From: an uncultured Pseudomonadota bacterium | Lineage (GTDB): Bacteria; Pseudomonadota; Gammaproteobacteria; Steroidobacterales; Steroidobacteraceae | Assembly (NCBI GenBank): GCA_903884235.1 | Contig: CAISEB010000038.1 | Span: 25,008-89,007, forward strand | Direction of reading: 5' to 3' | Length of the DNA: 64,000 bases | Shown here: piece by piece, positions 28,635-39,480 of the stretch | Numbering within the stretch: the stretch's first letter is position 1 | Layout of the letters: every line of letters begins with the position of its first letter | Translations under genes and position numbers: made by a program | The notes under the pieces: generated by a model | The model's input: only the letters and a program-made list of their open reading frames with translations | The model's database searches: none | What the model was told of the DNA's origin: nothing

Positions 28635-30098
28635 TCAGGGGTTGTCGAGCTTTTTCTTGAGCAGCTCGTTGAGCTGGGCGGGATTCGCCTTGCCCTGCGT
28701 CGCCTTCATCGACTGCCCGACGAAGAAGCCGAACAGCCGGTCCTTGCCCGAGCGGTACTCGGCGAGCTGGCCGGGGTTCGCGGCGAGCACCGCGTCGATG
28801 GCGGCCTCGATCGCGCTCGTGTCGGTGATCTGGCGCAGGCCATTGGCCTCGATGACCGCATCCGCGGTGGCGCGGTCCGCCCACATCAGCTCGAACACGT
28901 CCTTGGCGATCTTGCCGGAGATCGTGTTGTCCTGGATGCGGGCCATGAGGCCAGCGAGGCCCTCCGCCGTCACGCGCGCGCCTGCGATCTCGAGCCCGTC
29001 GCGATTGAGCGCGCCGGAGAAGTCGCCCATGACCCAGTTGGCCGCGAGCTTCGCCGATGCCGCGCCGCCCGCGGCCGCCACCACCGACTCGTAGAACGAG
29101 GCCAGTTCGCGGCTCGAGGTCAGCACCGCGGCGTCGTACGCCGACAGCGCGTAGTCACGGATGAAGCGCGCGGCCTTCTCGTCCGGAAGCTCCGGCAGCG
29201 TGGCGCGCACGGTCTCGATGAACGCAGGCTCGAGCACCACCGGCAACAGGTCCGGATCCGGGAAGTAGCGGTAGTCGTTGGCCTCTTCCTTGGAGCGCAT
29301 CGAGCGCGTCTCGTCCTTCGCCGAGTCGTACAGGCGCGTCTCCTGGCGGATGGTGCCGCCGCCCTCGAGCACGTCGATCTGGCGCGCCACCTCGTAGTTG
29401 ATGGCCTTCTCCACGAAGCGGAACGAATTGACGTTCTTGATCTCGCAGCGCGTGCCGAACTTGGCGGCACCGAAGCGTCGCACGGACACGTTGGCGTCGC
29501 AGCGGAACGAGCCTTCCTGCATGTTGCCGTCGCAGATCTCGAGGTAGCGCACCAGCGTGTGCACCTTCTTCAGATACGCGATCGCTTCCTTCGCGGAGCG
29601 CAGGTCGGGTTCCGAGACGATCTCCAGCAGCGGCGTGCCGGCACGGTTGAGGTCGATGCCGCTGGCGTTCTTGAGCCCCTCGTGCAGCGACTTGCCGGCA
29701 TCCTCCTCGAGGTGCGCGCGAGTGATGCCGATGGTCTTCTTGGTGCCGTCGTCGAGCATGATCTCGAGCGATCCGTCCTCGACGATCGGCCGCTCGTACT
29801 GGCTGATCTGGTAGCCCTTCGGGAGGTCCGGATAGAAGTAGTTCTTGCGCGCGAACACCGAACGCTCGGCGACGGTGGAACCGGTCGCGAGCCCGAACTT
29901 CACGGCCATGCGCACCGCTTCGCGGTTGAGCACGGGCAGGACGCCCGGATAGCCGAGGTCGACCAGGTTCGCCTGGCTGTTCGGGGCCGCGCCGTACGCG
30001 GTTGCCGAGCCGGAAAAGATCTTGGAGCGGGTGGCGAGCTGGGCGTGGATCTCAAGGCCGATCACGACCTCCCAGCCGGCCTCTGTGGTCTCGTTCAT
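28635..30098 (-). CDS. gatB: Asp-tRNA(Asn)/Glu-tRNA(Gln) amidotransferase subunit B
   Basis: A 487-residue Gat[12 protein letters not shown] begins the kinase-like cradle; [31 protein letters not shown] and [16 protein letters not shown] are family hallmarks; the C-terminal YqeY-like helical tail ends KKKLDNP. It phosphorylates mischarged Glu- or Asp-tRNA and transfers ammonia from GatA. GAGG lies eight bases upstream of the ATG. The gene tRNA-Gln is in the window, and GatCAB supports its charging if no GlnRS is present. Confidence 0.97.
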   Translation of the reverse strand: MNETTEAGWEVVIGLEIHAQLATRSKIFSGSATAYGAAPNSQANLVDLGYPGVLPVLNREAVRMAVKFGLATGSTVAERSVFARKNYFYPDLPKGYQISQYERPIVEDGSLEIMLDDGTKKTIGITRAHLEEDAGKSLHEGLKNASGIDLNRAGTPLLEIVSEPDLRSAKEAIAYLKKVHTLVRYLEICDGNMQEGSFRCDANVSVRRFGAAKFGTRCEIKNVNSFRFVEKAINYEVARQIDVLEGGGTIRQETRLYDSAKDETRSMRSKEEANDYRYFPDPDLLPVVLEPAFIETVRATLPELPDEKAARFIRDYALSAYDAAVLTSSRELASFYESVVAAAGGAASAKLAANWVMGDFSGALNRDGLEIAGARVTAEGLAGLMARIQDNTISGKIAKDVFELMWADRATADAVIEANGLRQITDTSAIEAAIDAVLAANPGQLAEYRSGKDRLFGFFVGQSMKATQGKANPAQLNELLKKKLDNP

Positions 30099-30108
30099 CG
30101 CAGCAGCC

Positions 30109-31569
30109 TCAGGCGTACGCCGCCGGAATCCGGCGGTGGAAGTCGGTCACGCCCTGGTAGGCGTGAGCCGCGGACAGGAGCCGGCTCTCGCCGAAGTGCG
30201 GCCCGATCAGCTGCAGGCCGACGGGCAACGCACCGTCGAAGCCGCAGGGAATCGACATCGCCGGCAGGCCGGCCAGGTTGGCCCCGATCGTGTAGATGTC
30301 GTTGAGGTACATCGTGATCGGATCGTCGACCTTCGCGCCGATCGCGAACGCCGGGCTCGGCGAGGTCGGGCCGAGCAGCAGGTCGACTTCCGCGAAGGCG
30401 CGCTTGAAGTCGGCGCTGATCAGGCTGCGGCACTTCTGCGCCTTGAGGTAGTAGGCGTCGTAGTAGCCGGCCGACAGCACGTAGGTGCCGGTCATGATGC
30501 GACGCTTGACCTCGGCCCCGAAGCCCTCGCCGCGCGAGCGCTTGTACAGGTCCATCAGGTCGCGCGGGTCCTTGCAGCGGTGGCCGAAACGCACGCCGTC
30601 GAAGCGCGACAGGTTCGACGAACACTCGGCCGGCGCGACCACGTAGTACGTCGGCACCGACAGCGGCAGGCTCGGGCAGCTGACCTCGACGATCTCCGCG
30701 CCGAGACGGCGATACTCGTCGATCGCCGCCTGCACGAGCGTCGCGGTCGGGCCCTCGAGGCCGTGCGCGAAGAATTCCTTCAGCAGGCCGATACGCACGC
30801 CCTGGAGCGGCGCGCCGAGCTCGGCGACGTAGTCCGGGACCGGTCGGTCGACGGAGGTGGAGTCGCGCGCATCGAAACCGGCCATCGCCTGCAGCAGCAG
30901 CGCGCAGTCCTCGGCGGATGGGGCCATGATGCCGGCCTGGTCGAGGCTCGAGGCGAACGCGATCATGCCGTAGCGCGACACGCGCCCGTAGGTCGGCTTG
31001 ATGCCGGAGATGCCGACGAGCGCGGCGGGCTGGCGGATCGACCCGCCGGTGTCGGTGCCGGTCGCGACCGGCGCCAGGCGCGCGGCGACGACCGCCGCAC
31101 TGCCGCCCGAGGAGCCGCCCGGCACCCGGTCGAGGTCCCAGGGGTTGCGGACCGGGCCGAAGTGGCTCGTCTCGTTGGACGAGCCCATCGCGAATTCGTC
31201 CATGTTCGTCTTGCCGAGCATCACCGTCCCGGCGGCGTGCAGCCGCTCGACGACCGTGGCGTCGTACGGGGCGACGAAGTTCTCGAGCATCTTCGAGCCG
31301 CACGCGGTGCGCACTCCGTCGGTGCAGAAAATGTCCTTGTGCGCGAGCGGCACGCCGGTCAGGGGACCTGCGGCACCCCGGGCCCGGGCCTCGTCGGCGG
31401 CACGGGCATCAGCGAGCGCCCGTTCCGGGGTCACCGTGACGTAGGCGTTCAGGGCGGAGTTGGAGCGCTCGATGCGCGCGAGGAAGTGCTCGGCGAGCTC
31501 GACGGCCGAAAATTCCTTGCGGGCGAGTCCGGCCGCGAGTTCCGCGACCGATCGGGTATGGATCGTCAC
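30109..31569 (-). CDS. gatA: Asp-tRNA(Asn)/Glu-tRNA(Gln) amidotransferase subunit A
   Basis: A 486-residue amidase-signature enzyme. The Ser-cisSer-Lys triad is visible: Lys in [10 protein letters not shown], the cis-Ser in [15 protein letters not shown] and the nucleophile in [11 protein letters not shown]. It hydrolyses glutamine and channels ammonia to GatB. GTG at 31569 overlaps the gatC stop (GTGA), so the subunits are translationally coupled. Confidence 0.97.
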   Translation of the reverse strand: MTIHTRSVAELAAGLARKEFSAVELAEHFLARIERSNSALNAYVTVTPERALADARAADEARARGAAGPLTGVPLAHKDIFCTDGVRTACGSKMLENFVAPYDATVVERLHAAGTVMLGKTNMDEFAMGSSNETSHFGPVRNPWDLDRVPGGSSGGSAAVVAARLAPVATGTDTGGSIRQPAALVGISGIKPTYGRVSRYGMIAFASSLDQAGIMAPSAEDCALLLQAMAGFDARDSTSVDRPVPDYVAELGAPLQGVRIGLLKEFFAHGLEGPTATLVQAAIDEYRRLGAEIVEVSCPSLPLSVPTYYVVAPAECSSNLSRFDGVRFGHRCKDPRDLMDLYKRSRGEGFGAEVKRRIMTGTYVLSAGYYDAYYLKAQKCRSLISADFKRAFAEVDLLLGPTSPSPAFAIGAKVDDPITMYLNDIYTIGANLAGLPAMSIPCGFDGALPVGLQLIGPHFGESRLLSAAHAYQGVTDFHRRIPAAYA

Positions 31570-31856
31570 TCGATCACCTTGGGTACGACGTACAGGGCGC
31601 TGGCCACGGCCGGCGCGTTCGACTGGTACTTCTCGTGCTGGTCGGTCTCCGTCACCTCGTCGGGCCGCAGTCGCTGCGACTCGCCCTCGAGGGGATGGGC
31701 CATCGGCTCGATGCTGCCGGTGTCCGCCGCGCCGAGCTGTTCGACGAACGACAGGATCTTGGAGAGGCTGTCGGTGTACACCGACATTTCCGCGTCTGTG
31801 ATTTCCAGGCGCGCGAGGTGGGCGATGCCCTCGACATCTTTGCGGGTAAGGCTCAT
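31566..31856 (-). CDS. gatC: Asp-tRNA(Asn)/Glu-tRNA(Gln) amidotransferase subunit C
   Basis: A 96-residue GatC with the usual N-terminal helix ([13 protein letters not shown]) and the linker [10 protein letters not shown]. It wraps around GatA and GatB and stabilises the complex. It is first in gatCAB-hslO and divergent from mreB, with 159 bases between them. Confidence 0.95.
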   Translation of the reverse strand: MSLTRKDVEGIAHLARLEITDAEMSVYTDSLSKILSFVEQLGAADTGSIEPMAHPLEGESQRLRPDEVTETDQHEKYQSNAPAVASALYVVPKVIE

Positions 31857-31892
31857 GGGAAGACCGGGAAGGGGCTGAAAATTTCCTTATCA

Positions 31893-31921
31893 ATCATACA
31901 CGTCGCCTTGTGGATTGTCGT
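31893..31921 (-). promoter_or_regulatory. Putative promoter of gatCAB-hslO
   Basis: On the minus strand ACGACA (-35, four of six) and TATGAT (-10, five of six) are separated by 17 bases, 36 bases or so before the gatC start. It overlaps the mreB promoter on the other strand. Confidence 0.5.
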
Positions 31922-31936
31922 CCCCGTTGATAGATT
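31908..31936 (+). promoter_or_regulatory. Putative promoter of mreB
   Basis: TTGTGG (31908-31913) and TAGATT (31931-31936) are spaced by 17 bases, upstream of mreB by about 80 bases. Both boxes match the sigma-70 consensus at four of six positions. It overlaps the gatC promoter. Confidence 0.45.
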
Positions 31937-32009
31937 AGCGGAGTCCCGAGGTCGGCCGCCGCCGGCGCCGCCCGGCGATAGCCCTCCACCCGTTCCGCAT
32001 ACCGACTGA

Positions 32010-33056
<1,047 letters not shown>

Positions 33057-33077
33057 TCCGCTGACCGGAGAATCCCG

Positions 33078-34004
33078 TTGGCGGCACTGAGACAACGCGG
33101 TGCCCGTTTCGCGCCGAGCCGCTTCTCCGCGCTCGGCCTGAGGGCGATCGTGCTCGTGGCCGTGTCGATCGCGCTGATGGTGTTCGATCACCGGCAGAAC
33201 GAGCTCGGCACGATCCGCTCGGCGCTCTCGCTGGTGGTCTGGCCGCTGCAGCGGCTCGTCGAAGCGCCCGTCGACGCATGGGAATCGATCAGCGCGGCGC
33301 TCGCGACCCATCGCCAGCTGACGGCGGACCTCGAGTCGCTGCGCGGCGCGGCGCGCGAGACGGACCTCAAGCTGCTGCGCCTGGAGTCGATCGAGCAGGA
33401 GAACGTCCGTTTGCGGGCGCTGCTGAACGCAGCGCCCCCCGACGCCGAACGGGTCCAGGCCGCGACCGTGCTGCACGTCGACCTCGATGCGGTGCGCCAC
33501 CGGGTCCTCGTCGACCGCGGTACCCAGGACGGGGTGTCGCCGGGACAGGCCGTCATCGATGCAGGCGGCGTCTACGGGCAGACCACGCACACCGGCCCGA
33601 TGACCACCGAAGTCATCCTGCTCTCCGATCCCAACCACGCGATGCCGGTACAGATCGAGCGCAACGGCCTGCGCACCATCGCGGTCGGCACCGGCGATCC
33701 GGAGCGGCTGTCGCTGCCGTACCTGCCGCGCAACGCCGACGTGCAGGTCGACGACCTGCTGGTGTCCTCGGGCCTCGGCGGCGTGTTCCCGGCGGGCCTG
33801 CCCGTCGGCCGGGTCGCCGAGGTGCGCCGCGATCCGAGCCAGCCGCTGGCGATCGTCGGCGCGCGGCCCTCCGCGGCGCTCGATCGCGACCGGGAAGTGA
33901 TGCTGCTGTGGTACCAGCGCCGCGTGCCGCTGCCGGCCGAGGACCCGAAGCCGACCGAACGCGGCGCGACGGCGAAGCCCGCGGACCGGGGTCGCAAGCC
34001 GTGA
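33078..34004 (+). CDS. mreC: Rod shape-determining protein MreC
   Basis: A 308-residue bitopic protein. A membrane helix (about 20-38, AIVLVAVSIALMVF) is followed by a coiled coil (about 75-105) and the periplasmic beta domains, with IDAGGVYGQT and LVSSGLGGVFPAGLPVG as in MreC. It links MreB to PBP2. TTG at 33078 has GGAG seven bases upstream. A Lys- and Pro-rich tail (EDPKPTERGATAKPADRG) ends the protein. Confidence 0.94.
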   Translation: MAALRQRGARFAPSRFSALGLRAIVLVAVSIALMVFDHRQNELGTIRSALSLVVWPLQRLVEAPVDAWESISAALATHRQLTADLESLRGAARETDLKLLRLESIEQENVRLRALLNAAPPDAERVQAATVLHVDLDAVRHRVLVDRGTQDGVSPGQAVIDAGGVYGQTTHTGPMTTEVILLSDPNHAMPVQIERNGLRTIAVGTGDPERLSLPYLPRNADVQVDDLLVSSGLGGVFPAGLPVGRVAEVRRDPSQPLAIVGARPSAALDRDREVMLLWYQRRVPLPAEDPKPTERGATAKPADRGRKP

Positions 34005-34477
34005 GCGGCGAACGCCAGGCCCGCATCGCGCTCGTCGTCAGCTCGGTGGTCGCGCTGGTCCTGACCGGCCTGCCGCTGCCCTGGACGCTCGACGTCCTGC
34101 GCCCGGACCTGCTGCTGCTCGTGGTGATCTGGTTCGCGCTGATGCGGCCGCGTAGCGCGGGACTCCTCTATGCGTGGGGCGCCGGCCTCGTGCTCGATGC
34201 ATTCCGCGGCATCGTGCTCGGCGAGAATGCGCTTGCGTTCGTCATGATCGCCTACCTCGTGCACCGCCTGCACCTGCAGGTCCGCATGTTCCCGCTGCAG
34301 CAGCAGTGCCTCGTCGTGCTGTCGCTGCTGTGGCTCTACCAGTTCACGCTGTTCTGGATCGACGGCGTCAGCGGTCATCCACTGACCGACTGGATCCGCT
34401 GGCTGCCGGTCCTCACCGGCGCCCTCGTCTGGCCGCTCGTCACCGGCCTGATGGGCCGGCTCGTCACCCGCGGCTGA
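34001..34477 (+). CDS. mreD: Rod shape-determining protein MreD
   Basis: A 158-residue inner-membrane protein with about five hydrophobic helices (IALVVSSVVALVLTGLPL, LLLLVVIWFALM). PDLLLLVVIWFAL and GLVLDAFRGIVLGENAL are the blocks that define MreD. GTG at 34001 overlaps the mreC stop (GTGA). It completes mreBCD directly before mrdA. Confidence 0.93.
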   Translation: MSGERQARIALVVSSVVALVLTGLPLPWTLDVLRPDLLLLVVIWFALMRPRSAGLLYAWGAGLVLDAFRGIVLGENALAFVMIAYLVHRLHLQVRMFPLQQQCLVVLSLLWLYQFTLFWIDGVSGHPLTDWIRWLPVLTGALVWPLVTGLMGRLVTRG

Positions 34478-34480
34478 CGC

Positions 34481-36412
34481 ATGCGCCGCGCCGTCAGGAT
34501 CAAGGACCACTGGGGCGAGCAGCGGCTGTTCTTCGGGCGCACGTTGTTCGCGGCGATCGCCGCCGCGGTGCTGCTGGTCGTCGTCGTGGGCCGGCTGTTC
34601 GTGCTGCAGGTACTGTGGCACGAGTACTACGCGGACCTCTCGCAGGGCAACCGCGTGCGCCTCGAGCCGCTGCCGCCCGACCGCGGGCTGATCTACGACG
34701 CCAACGGCACGGTGATCGCCGAGAACACGCCCGCATACCAGCTCGAGCTCACGCCGGAGCAGGTCACCGACGTGCCTGACACGCTGCACCGACTCGCCGA
34801 GCTCGGCCTGGTCGACGCCGAGCAGGTGCCCGCGCTGTCGCGACTGGCGCGCTCCGGTCGCAAGTTCGAAGCGCTGCCGCTGCGCCTGTCGATGACGGAC
34901 ACGGACATGGCGACGTTCTCGGTCCACCAGCACGAGTTCCAGGGCGTGGAGATCCAGACACGGCTCGCACGCTGGTACCCGTTCGGTGCGGAGGGCGTGC
35001 ATGCGCTCGGCTACGTCGCGGCCATCTCGGAGGATGACCTCAAGCGCATCGACCGCGACGAGTACGCGGGCTCCGCGCTGATCGGCAAGATCGGCCTCGA
35101 AAGCGCATACGAGCAGCAACTGCACGGCACCGCAGGGCACCGCCAGGTCCTCGTCAACGCCCAGGGCCGGCGGGTCGACAAGCTCGGCGCCGTGCCGGTG
35201 CACCTCGAAACGCTGCCCTCGCACGCCGGCAACGACCTGTTCCTCGGCCTCGACATGCGCATACAGCACGTGGCGGAGCAGGGCCTCGCGGGCAAGCGCG
35301 GCGCCATCGTCGCGATCCGCCCGGACACCGGCGACATCGTCGCCCTCGCGTCGGTGCCGACCTACGATCCGAACAAGTTCACGCGCGGCATCTCCAGCCA
35401 CGAGTACGCGGCGCTGCGCGACGACATCGACCGGCCACTGTTCAACCGCGCGCTGCGAGGCACCTACCCGCCCGGCTCCACCGTGAAGCCGATGATGGCG
35501 CTCGCCGGACTCGAGTACGGCGCGATCGATCCGATGACCATCAAGGAGTGCCACGGCTACTACACGTTGCCGGGCTCCACCCATCATTATCGCGACTGGA
35601 AGAAGAACGGCCACGGCGCCGTCGACATGCGCCACGCGATCGCCACTTCCTGCGACGTCTACTTCTACGGCCTTGCCGAACTGCTGGGCATCGACAAGCT
35701 GCACGAGGCGATGACGACGCTCGGCTTCGGCAAGCCAACCGGGGTCGACGTGGGCGGCGAGCGTGCCGGCCTAATGCCGTCCCAGGAATGGAAGATGGCG
35801 ACGTACAAGCAGCAATGGTATCCCGGCGACACGGTGATCGTCGGCATCGGCCAGGGCTACCTGCTCGCGACGCCGGTGCAGCTCGCGCACGCGGCAGCGG
35901 TGATCGCCGCGCGCGGCAAGAGCTTCCGGCCGCGCCTCGTGACGGCCGTGCGCGACGCGAGCACGGGTACCGTGCACAAGCTGCCACCCGTCGCCGAGAC
36001 ACCGCTCGTCCTGAAGGATCCCGGCATGTGGGACGTGATCGTCGATGGCATGAAGATGGTGACCGAGGCGGGTGGCACGGCCGTGGTCGCCACGCGCGGC
36101 ACGCCCTACAAGATCGCCGCGAAGACCGGCACGGCGCAGGTCTTCAGCCTCGGCCAGGACGAGAAGTACGTCGCCAAGAACGTCGCCGAACGGCTGCGGG
36201 ACCATGCTCTGTTCATCGCCTTCGCCCCGGCCGACAACCCAAAGCTCGCGATCGCCGTGCTGATCGAGAATGGCGGCCACGGCGGCGATGTCGCCGCACC
36301 GATCGCACGGCGCATCTTCGATGCCTACCTGCTCGGCAAGTACGAGCCGGACGTGCCGACGCCACCGCCGCCGCCGACCAAGTTGCCGCCGAACGTCGCC
36401 GTGGAGCACTGA
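34481..36412 (+). CDS. mrdA: Penicillin-binding protein 2, elongasome transpeptidase
   Basis: A 643-residue class B PBP. One N-terminal membrane helix (about 18-40) and the dimerisation/pedestal domain (PPDRGLIYDANGTVIAENT) precede the transpeptidase domain. SxxK is STVK in PPGSTVKPMMAL, SxN is SCD in ATSCDVYF, and KTG is AAKTGTAQV. It crosslinks lateral wall glycan with RodA. A proline-rich tail (TPPPPPTKLPP) ends the protein. The spacing to mreD is three bases. Confidence 0.97.
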   Translation: MRRAVRIKDHWGEQRLFFGRTLFAAIAAAVLLVVVVGRLFVLQVLWHEYYADLSQGNRVRLEPLPPDRGLIYDANGTVIAENTPAYQLELTPEQVTDVPDTLHRLAELGLVDAEQVPALSRLARSGRKFEALPLRLSMTDTDMATFSVHQHEFQGVEIQTRLARWYPFGAEGVHALGYVAAISEDDLKRIDRDEYAGSALIGKIGLESAYEQQLHGTAGHRQVLVNAQGRRVDKLGAVPVHLETLPSHAGNDLFLGLDMRIQHVAEQGLAGKRGAIVAIRPDTGDIVALASVPTYDPNKFTRGISSHEYAALRDDIDRPLFNRALRGTYPPGSTVKPMMALAGLEYGAIDPMTIKECHGYYTLPGSTHHYRDWKKNGHGAVDMRHAIATSCDVYFYGLAELLGIDKLHEAMTTLGFGKPTGVDVGGERAGLMPSQEWKMATYKQQWYPGDTVIVGIGQGYLLATPVQLAHAAAVIAARGKSFRPRLVTAVRDASTGTVHKLPPVAETPLVLKDPGMWDVIVDGMKMVTEAGGTAVVATRGTPYKIAAKTGTAQVFSLGQDEKYVAKNVAERLRDHALFIAFAPADNPKLAIAVLIENGGHGGDVAAPIARRIFDAYLLGKYEPDVPTPPPPPTKLPPNVAVEH

Positions 36413-36413
36413 C

Positions 36414-37550
36414 ATGCTGTTCGACGCCGATGCCACCTCGACCACCCGCCGCACGCTGAGCGCGACCGGGCGCATCCTGCGCGGGCTGCACCTCGACGGG
36501 CCGCTGCTCGCGCTGCTCGGCGCGGTCGTCGCCTTCGGCCTGTTCGTGCTGTACAGCGCCACGGGCGAGAACCTCGCGCAGTGGATCAGCCAACTGGAGC
36601 GCCTTGCGCTCGCGATGGCCGCGCTCGTGGCGCTGGCCCAGGTGCCGCCATCGTGGCTGCGGCGAATCTCCCCGCTGCTGTACGGCATCGGCGTCGTGCT
36701 CCTGATCGCGGTCGCCGTGCACGGCTCGGTCGGCAACGGCGCGCAGCGCTGGCTCGACCTGAAGGTCGTCCGGTTCCAGCCATCGGAGATCATGAAGCTC
36801 GCGGTGCCGATGATGTGCGCCTGGTACCTGCACGAGCGGCCCCTGCCGCCGTCGCTGCGCGACGTCGTCGTGCTGCTGGTGATCATCGTCGTGCCGGCGG
36901 CCCTGATCGCGAAGCAGCCGGACCTCGGCACGGCGCTGCTGGTCGGGTCCGCGGGCCTGCTCGTCCTGTTCCTCGGTGGCATGTCCATCTGGATCATCCT
37001 GCTCGGTGCCGGCGCCATCGCCGCGGTCGTGCCCGTCGCCTGGCACTTCATGCATGACTACCAGCGCCAGCGCGTGCTGACGTTCATCGACCCGTCGACG
37101 GACCCGCTCGGTGCCGGCTACCACAGCATCCAGTCGCAGATCGCGATCGGCTCCGGCGGCCTCTTCGGCAAGGGCTGGATGAACGGCAGCCAGGCGCAGC
37201 TCGAGTTCCTGCCGGAGCGATCGACGGACTTCATCTTCGCCGTCATCGGCGAGGAGCTCGGCCTGCTGGGGCAGGCGTTCCTGATCGGCCTGTACCTCGC
37301 GGTGATCGGCCGCTCGCTGTACCTGTCGGCGGAGGCCCAGAACACCTACGCGCGGCTGGTCTGCGGCAGCTTCGCGCTGACCTTCTTCGTGTACGCATTC
37401 GTCAATACCGGCATGGTCAGCGGCATCCTGCCGGTCGTCGGGGTACCGTTGCCGCTGGTCAGCTACGGCGGAACCGCGATGGTGACGCTGCTCGCGAGCT
37501 TCGGGGTGATGATGTCGCTGGTCGGGCACCGCAAGCTGGTGGGCGCATGA
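36414..37550 (+). CDS. rodA: Rod shape-determining SEDS glycosyltransferase RodA
   Basis: A 378-residue SEDS protein with about ten membrane helices. QRWLDLKVVRFQPSEIMKLAVP, QPDLGTALLV with the catalytic Asp, FLPERSTDFIFAVIGEELGL and LPLVSYGGTAMV are all present. It polymerises lipid II for elongation together with PBP2 encoded just upstream. One base separates the genes. The stop overlaps mltB (ATGA). Confidence 0.97.
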   Translation: MLFDADATSTTRRTLSATGRILRGLHLDGPLLALLGAVVAFGLFVLYSATGENLAQWISQLERLALAMAALVALAQVPPSWLRRISPLLYGIGVVLLIAVAVHGSVGNGAQRWLDLKVVRFQPSEIMKLAVPMMCAWYLHERPLPPSLRDVVVLLVIIVVPAALIAKQPDLGTALLVGSAGLLVLFLGGMSIWIILLGAGAIAAVVPVAWHFMHDYQRQRVLTFIDPSTDPLGAGYHSIQSQIAIGSGGLFGKGWMNGSQAQLEFLPERSTDFIFAVIGEELGLLGQAFLIGLYLAVIGRSLYLSAEAQNTYARLVCGSFALTFFVYAFVNTGMVSGILPVVGVPLPLVSYGGTAMVTLLASFGVMMSLVGHRKLVGA

Positions 37551-38554
37551 TCCGCGCCGCGGCGCTGCTCGTCGGCTTCGCGCTGCTCGCGCCGGGTGCC
37601 GCGCGCGCGCTCGACCTGGAGCGGACGGAAGTCCGGTCGTTCGTCGAGGACATGGTCGCCCGCCAGCACCTCGATCGTGCCTGGGTGGAGAAGGTGGTCG
37701 CGGCCGCCGAGACCAAGCCCGCGATCGTCGATGCGATGTCGAAGCCCGCCGAGCGCGTGATGCAGTGGGCCGGCTATCGCAAGATCTTCATGACCGAGCA
37801 GCGCATCCGCGACGGACGCGAGTTCTACGCGACGCATCGCGCACTGCTCGAGGAGGTCGCGGCGCGCACCGGCGTGCCTGGCGAGTACGTGGCCGCGATC
37901 GTCGGAGTCGAGACGTCCTACGGCACCAAGACCGGCAAGTACCGGGTCCTCGACGCGCTCGCGACACTGGCATTCGACTATCCGCCGCGCGGCGCGTACT
38001 TCCGCGGCGAGCTCGAGCAGTTCCTGCTGCTGTCGCGCGAGGCCGGCGTCGATCCGCTGCGGGCGACCGGCTCCTATGCCGGCGCGATGGGCGCCCCGCA
38101 GTTCATGCCGCGCAGCTACCGCGCATTCGCCCGTGACGGCGACAAGGACGGGCGCATCGACCTGTGGACGGACTGGCCGGACATCGTCGAGAGCGTCGCC
38201 CACTACTTCGTCGAGCACGGCTGGAGGCGCGACGAGCCGGTCGTCGCGACGGCGGACTTGTTCGATCCGGACGTCGAGGACCTCCCCGGCAACCGCATCG
38301 ACCTGTCGCAGACGCTCGGCACGCTGCGCGCGAAGGGGGTCGAGTTCTCGACGACGTTGCCGGACGACGCCAAGGGGATGCTCGTCGCACTGCGTGACGC
38401 TGACGGCCCGACCTACCGCGTCGGCTTCCACAACTTCTGGGTGATCACGCGCTACAACCGCAGCCCGATGTACGCGCTCGCCGTCAGCGAGCTCGCCGCG
38501 GCGATCGCGTCCGCGACGCCGGCCAGCGCACCCGCCCCGGGCCCGATCGGATGA
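37547..38554 (+). CDS. mltB: Membrane-bound lytic murein transglycosylase B
   Basis: A 335-residue lytic transglycosylase (SLT family 3). The signal peptide (about 1-20, ending GAARA) has no lipobox cysteine, so it is periplasmic or soluble like SltB rather than lipidated. The catalytic Glu is in VGVETSYGTKTGKYRVLDAL, and GSYAGAMGAPQFMPRSYRAFA is the substrate groove. Start and stop both overlap neighbouring genes (ATGA), tying it to rodA and rlpA. Confidence 0.94.
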   Translation: MIRAAALLVGFALLAPGAARALDLERTEVRSFVEDMVARQHLDRAWVEKVVAAAETKPAIVDAMSKPAERVMQWAGYRKIFMTEQRIRDGREFYATHRALLEEVAARTGVPGEYVAAIVGVETSYGTKTGKYRVLDALATLAFDYPPRGAYFRGELEQFLLLSREAGVDPLRATGSYAGAMGAPQFMPRSYRAFARDGDKDGRIDLWTDWPDIVESVAHYFVEHGWRRDEPVVATADLFDPDVEDLPGNRIDLSQTLGTLRAKGVEFSTTLPDDAKGMLVALRDADGPTYRVGFHNFWVITRYNRSPMYALAVSELAAAIASATPASAPAPGPIG

Positions 38555-39396
38555 GGGGGGCAGCCCCGGGCATCGCGGCCTCCCTGCTCGCGCTGGCGCT
38601 GGTCGGCTGCGCCGCAGGGCCCTCGCGGCCGGCACGCGCCGGCGCGATGGAGGCGACGGTGGAACCCGCCCCCGCGGTGACCATGCCTGCGCCCGCGTCC
38701 ACCCCGCGCCCGCCGGACGCAGACCTGCTCGCGCTGCCGGACGCGGTGCCGAAGACCGAACCCCGCGCGCGCTTCGGCAACCCGGCGTTCTACGAAGTGT
38801 ACGGCCAGCGCTACGTCGTGCTGCCGACCGCCCAGGGCTATGTCGAGCGGGGCGTGGCCTCCTGGTACGGCCCGGACTTCCACGGCATCCGCACCTCGAC
38901 CGGCGAGCCCTACGACATGTACGCGATGACGGCCGCGCACAAGACCCTGCCGCTGCCGGCCTACGCGCGGGTGACGAACCTGCGCAACGGCCGGTCCATC
39001 ACCGTGCGCATCAACGACCGGGGCCCGTTCAAGGCGAACCGGATCATCGACCTGTCCTATGCGGCCGCGCTCAAGCTCGACATGGTCCGCGACGGCACCA
39101 CGCTGGTCGAGGTGCAGGCGCTCGAACCCGGCGACGTGCCGGACGCGGCGCCCCCCCGGCAGCCCGCGCTGTATGCGCAGGTGGGCGCGTTCGGCGTCGA
39201 GGACAACGCGCTCAGGCTGCGCGACCGCCTCGCGGGCATGGGCGTCGGACCGCTCGTGGTGCGCACCGACAGCGTCGCCGGACGGACGCTGTACCGGGTC
39301 CGGGTCGGACCGATCGACTCGGTCGCCGCCTACGACTCGCTGGTCGAGCGCCTGCGTGCGGCCGATATCACCGGTGTCACGCTCGCCGGACCCTAA
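38551..39396 (+). CDS. rlpA: Septal-ring lytic transglycosylase/lipoprotein RlpA
   Basis: A 281-residue lipoprotein. The signal peptide ends LALVGC; a Pro-rich linker (about 30-65) follows; the double-psi beta-barrel domain (about 95-185) has GVASWYGPDFHGIRTSTGEP and VRINDRGPFKANRIIDLSYA; a C-terminal SPOR domain (about 205-280, ALYAQVGAFG) binds denuded septal glycan. The catalytic Asp and His of the RlpA class are present. It is coupled to mltB by ATGA. Confidence 0.95.
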   Translation: MRGAAPGIAASLLALALVGCAAGPSRPARAGAMEATVEPAPAVTMPAPASTPRPPDADLLALPDAVPKTEPRARFGNPAFYEVYGQRYVVLPTAQGYVERGVASWYGPDFHGIRTSTGEPYDMYAMTAAHKTLPLPAYARVTNLRNGRSITVRINDRGPFKANRIIDLSYAAALKLDMVRDGTTLVEVQALEPGDVPDAAPPRQPALYAQVGAFGVEDNALRLRDRLAGMGVGPLVVRTDSVAGRTLYRVRVGPIDSVAAYDSLVERLRAADITGVTLAGP

Positions 39397-39433
39397 GTCC
39401 GCGCCGCCCGCGCCGCCACGATGCGGCGCGGGG

Positions 39434-39439
39434 TACAAT
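39434..39439 (+). promoter_or_regulatory. -10 box upstream of dacA
   Basis: GGTACAATGG contains TACAAT, five of six with the consensus, 41 bases before the dacA ATG. No clear -35 box is seen at 17 bases. Confidence 0.35.
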
Positions 39440-39480
39440 GGGGCTCCCCCGTCCCGTCCCCGCCGAGGTTCATCAGTCCG

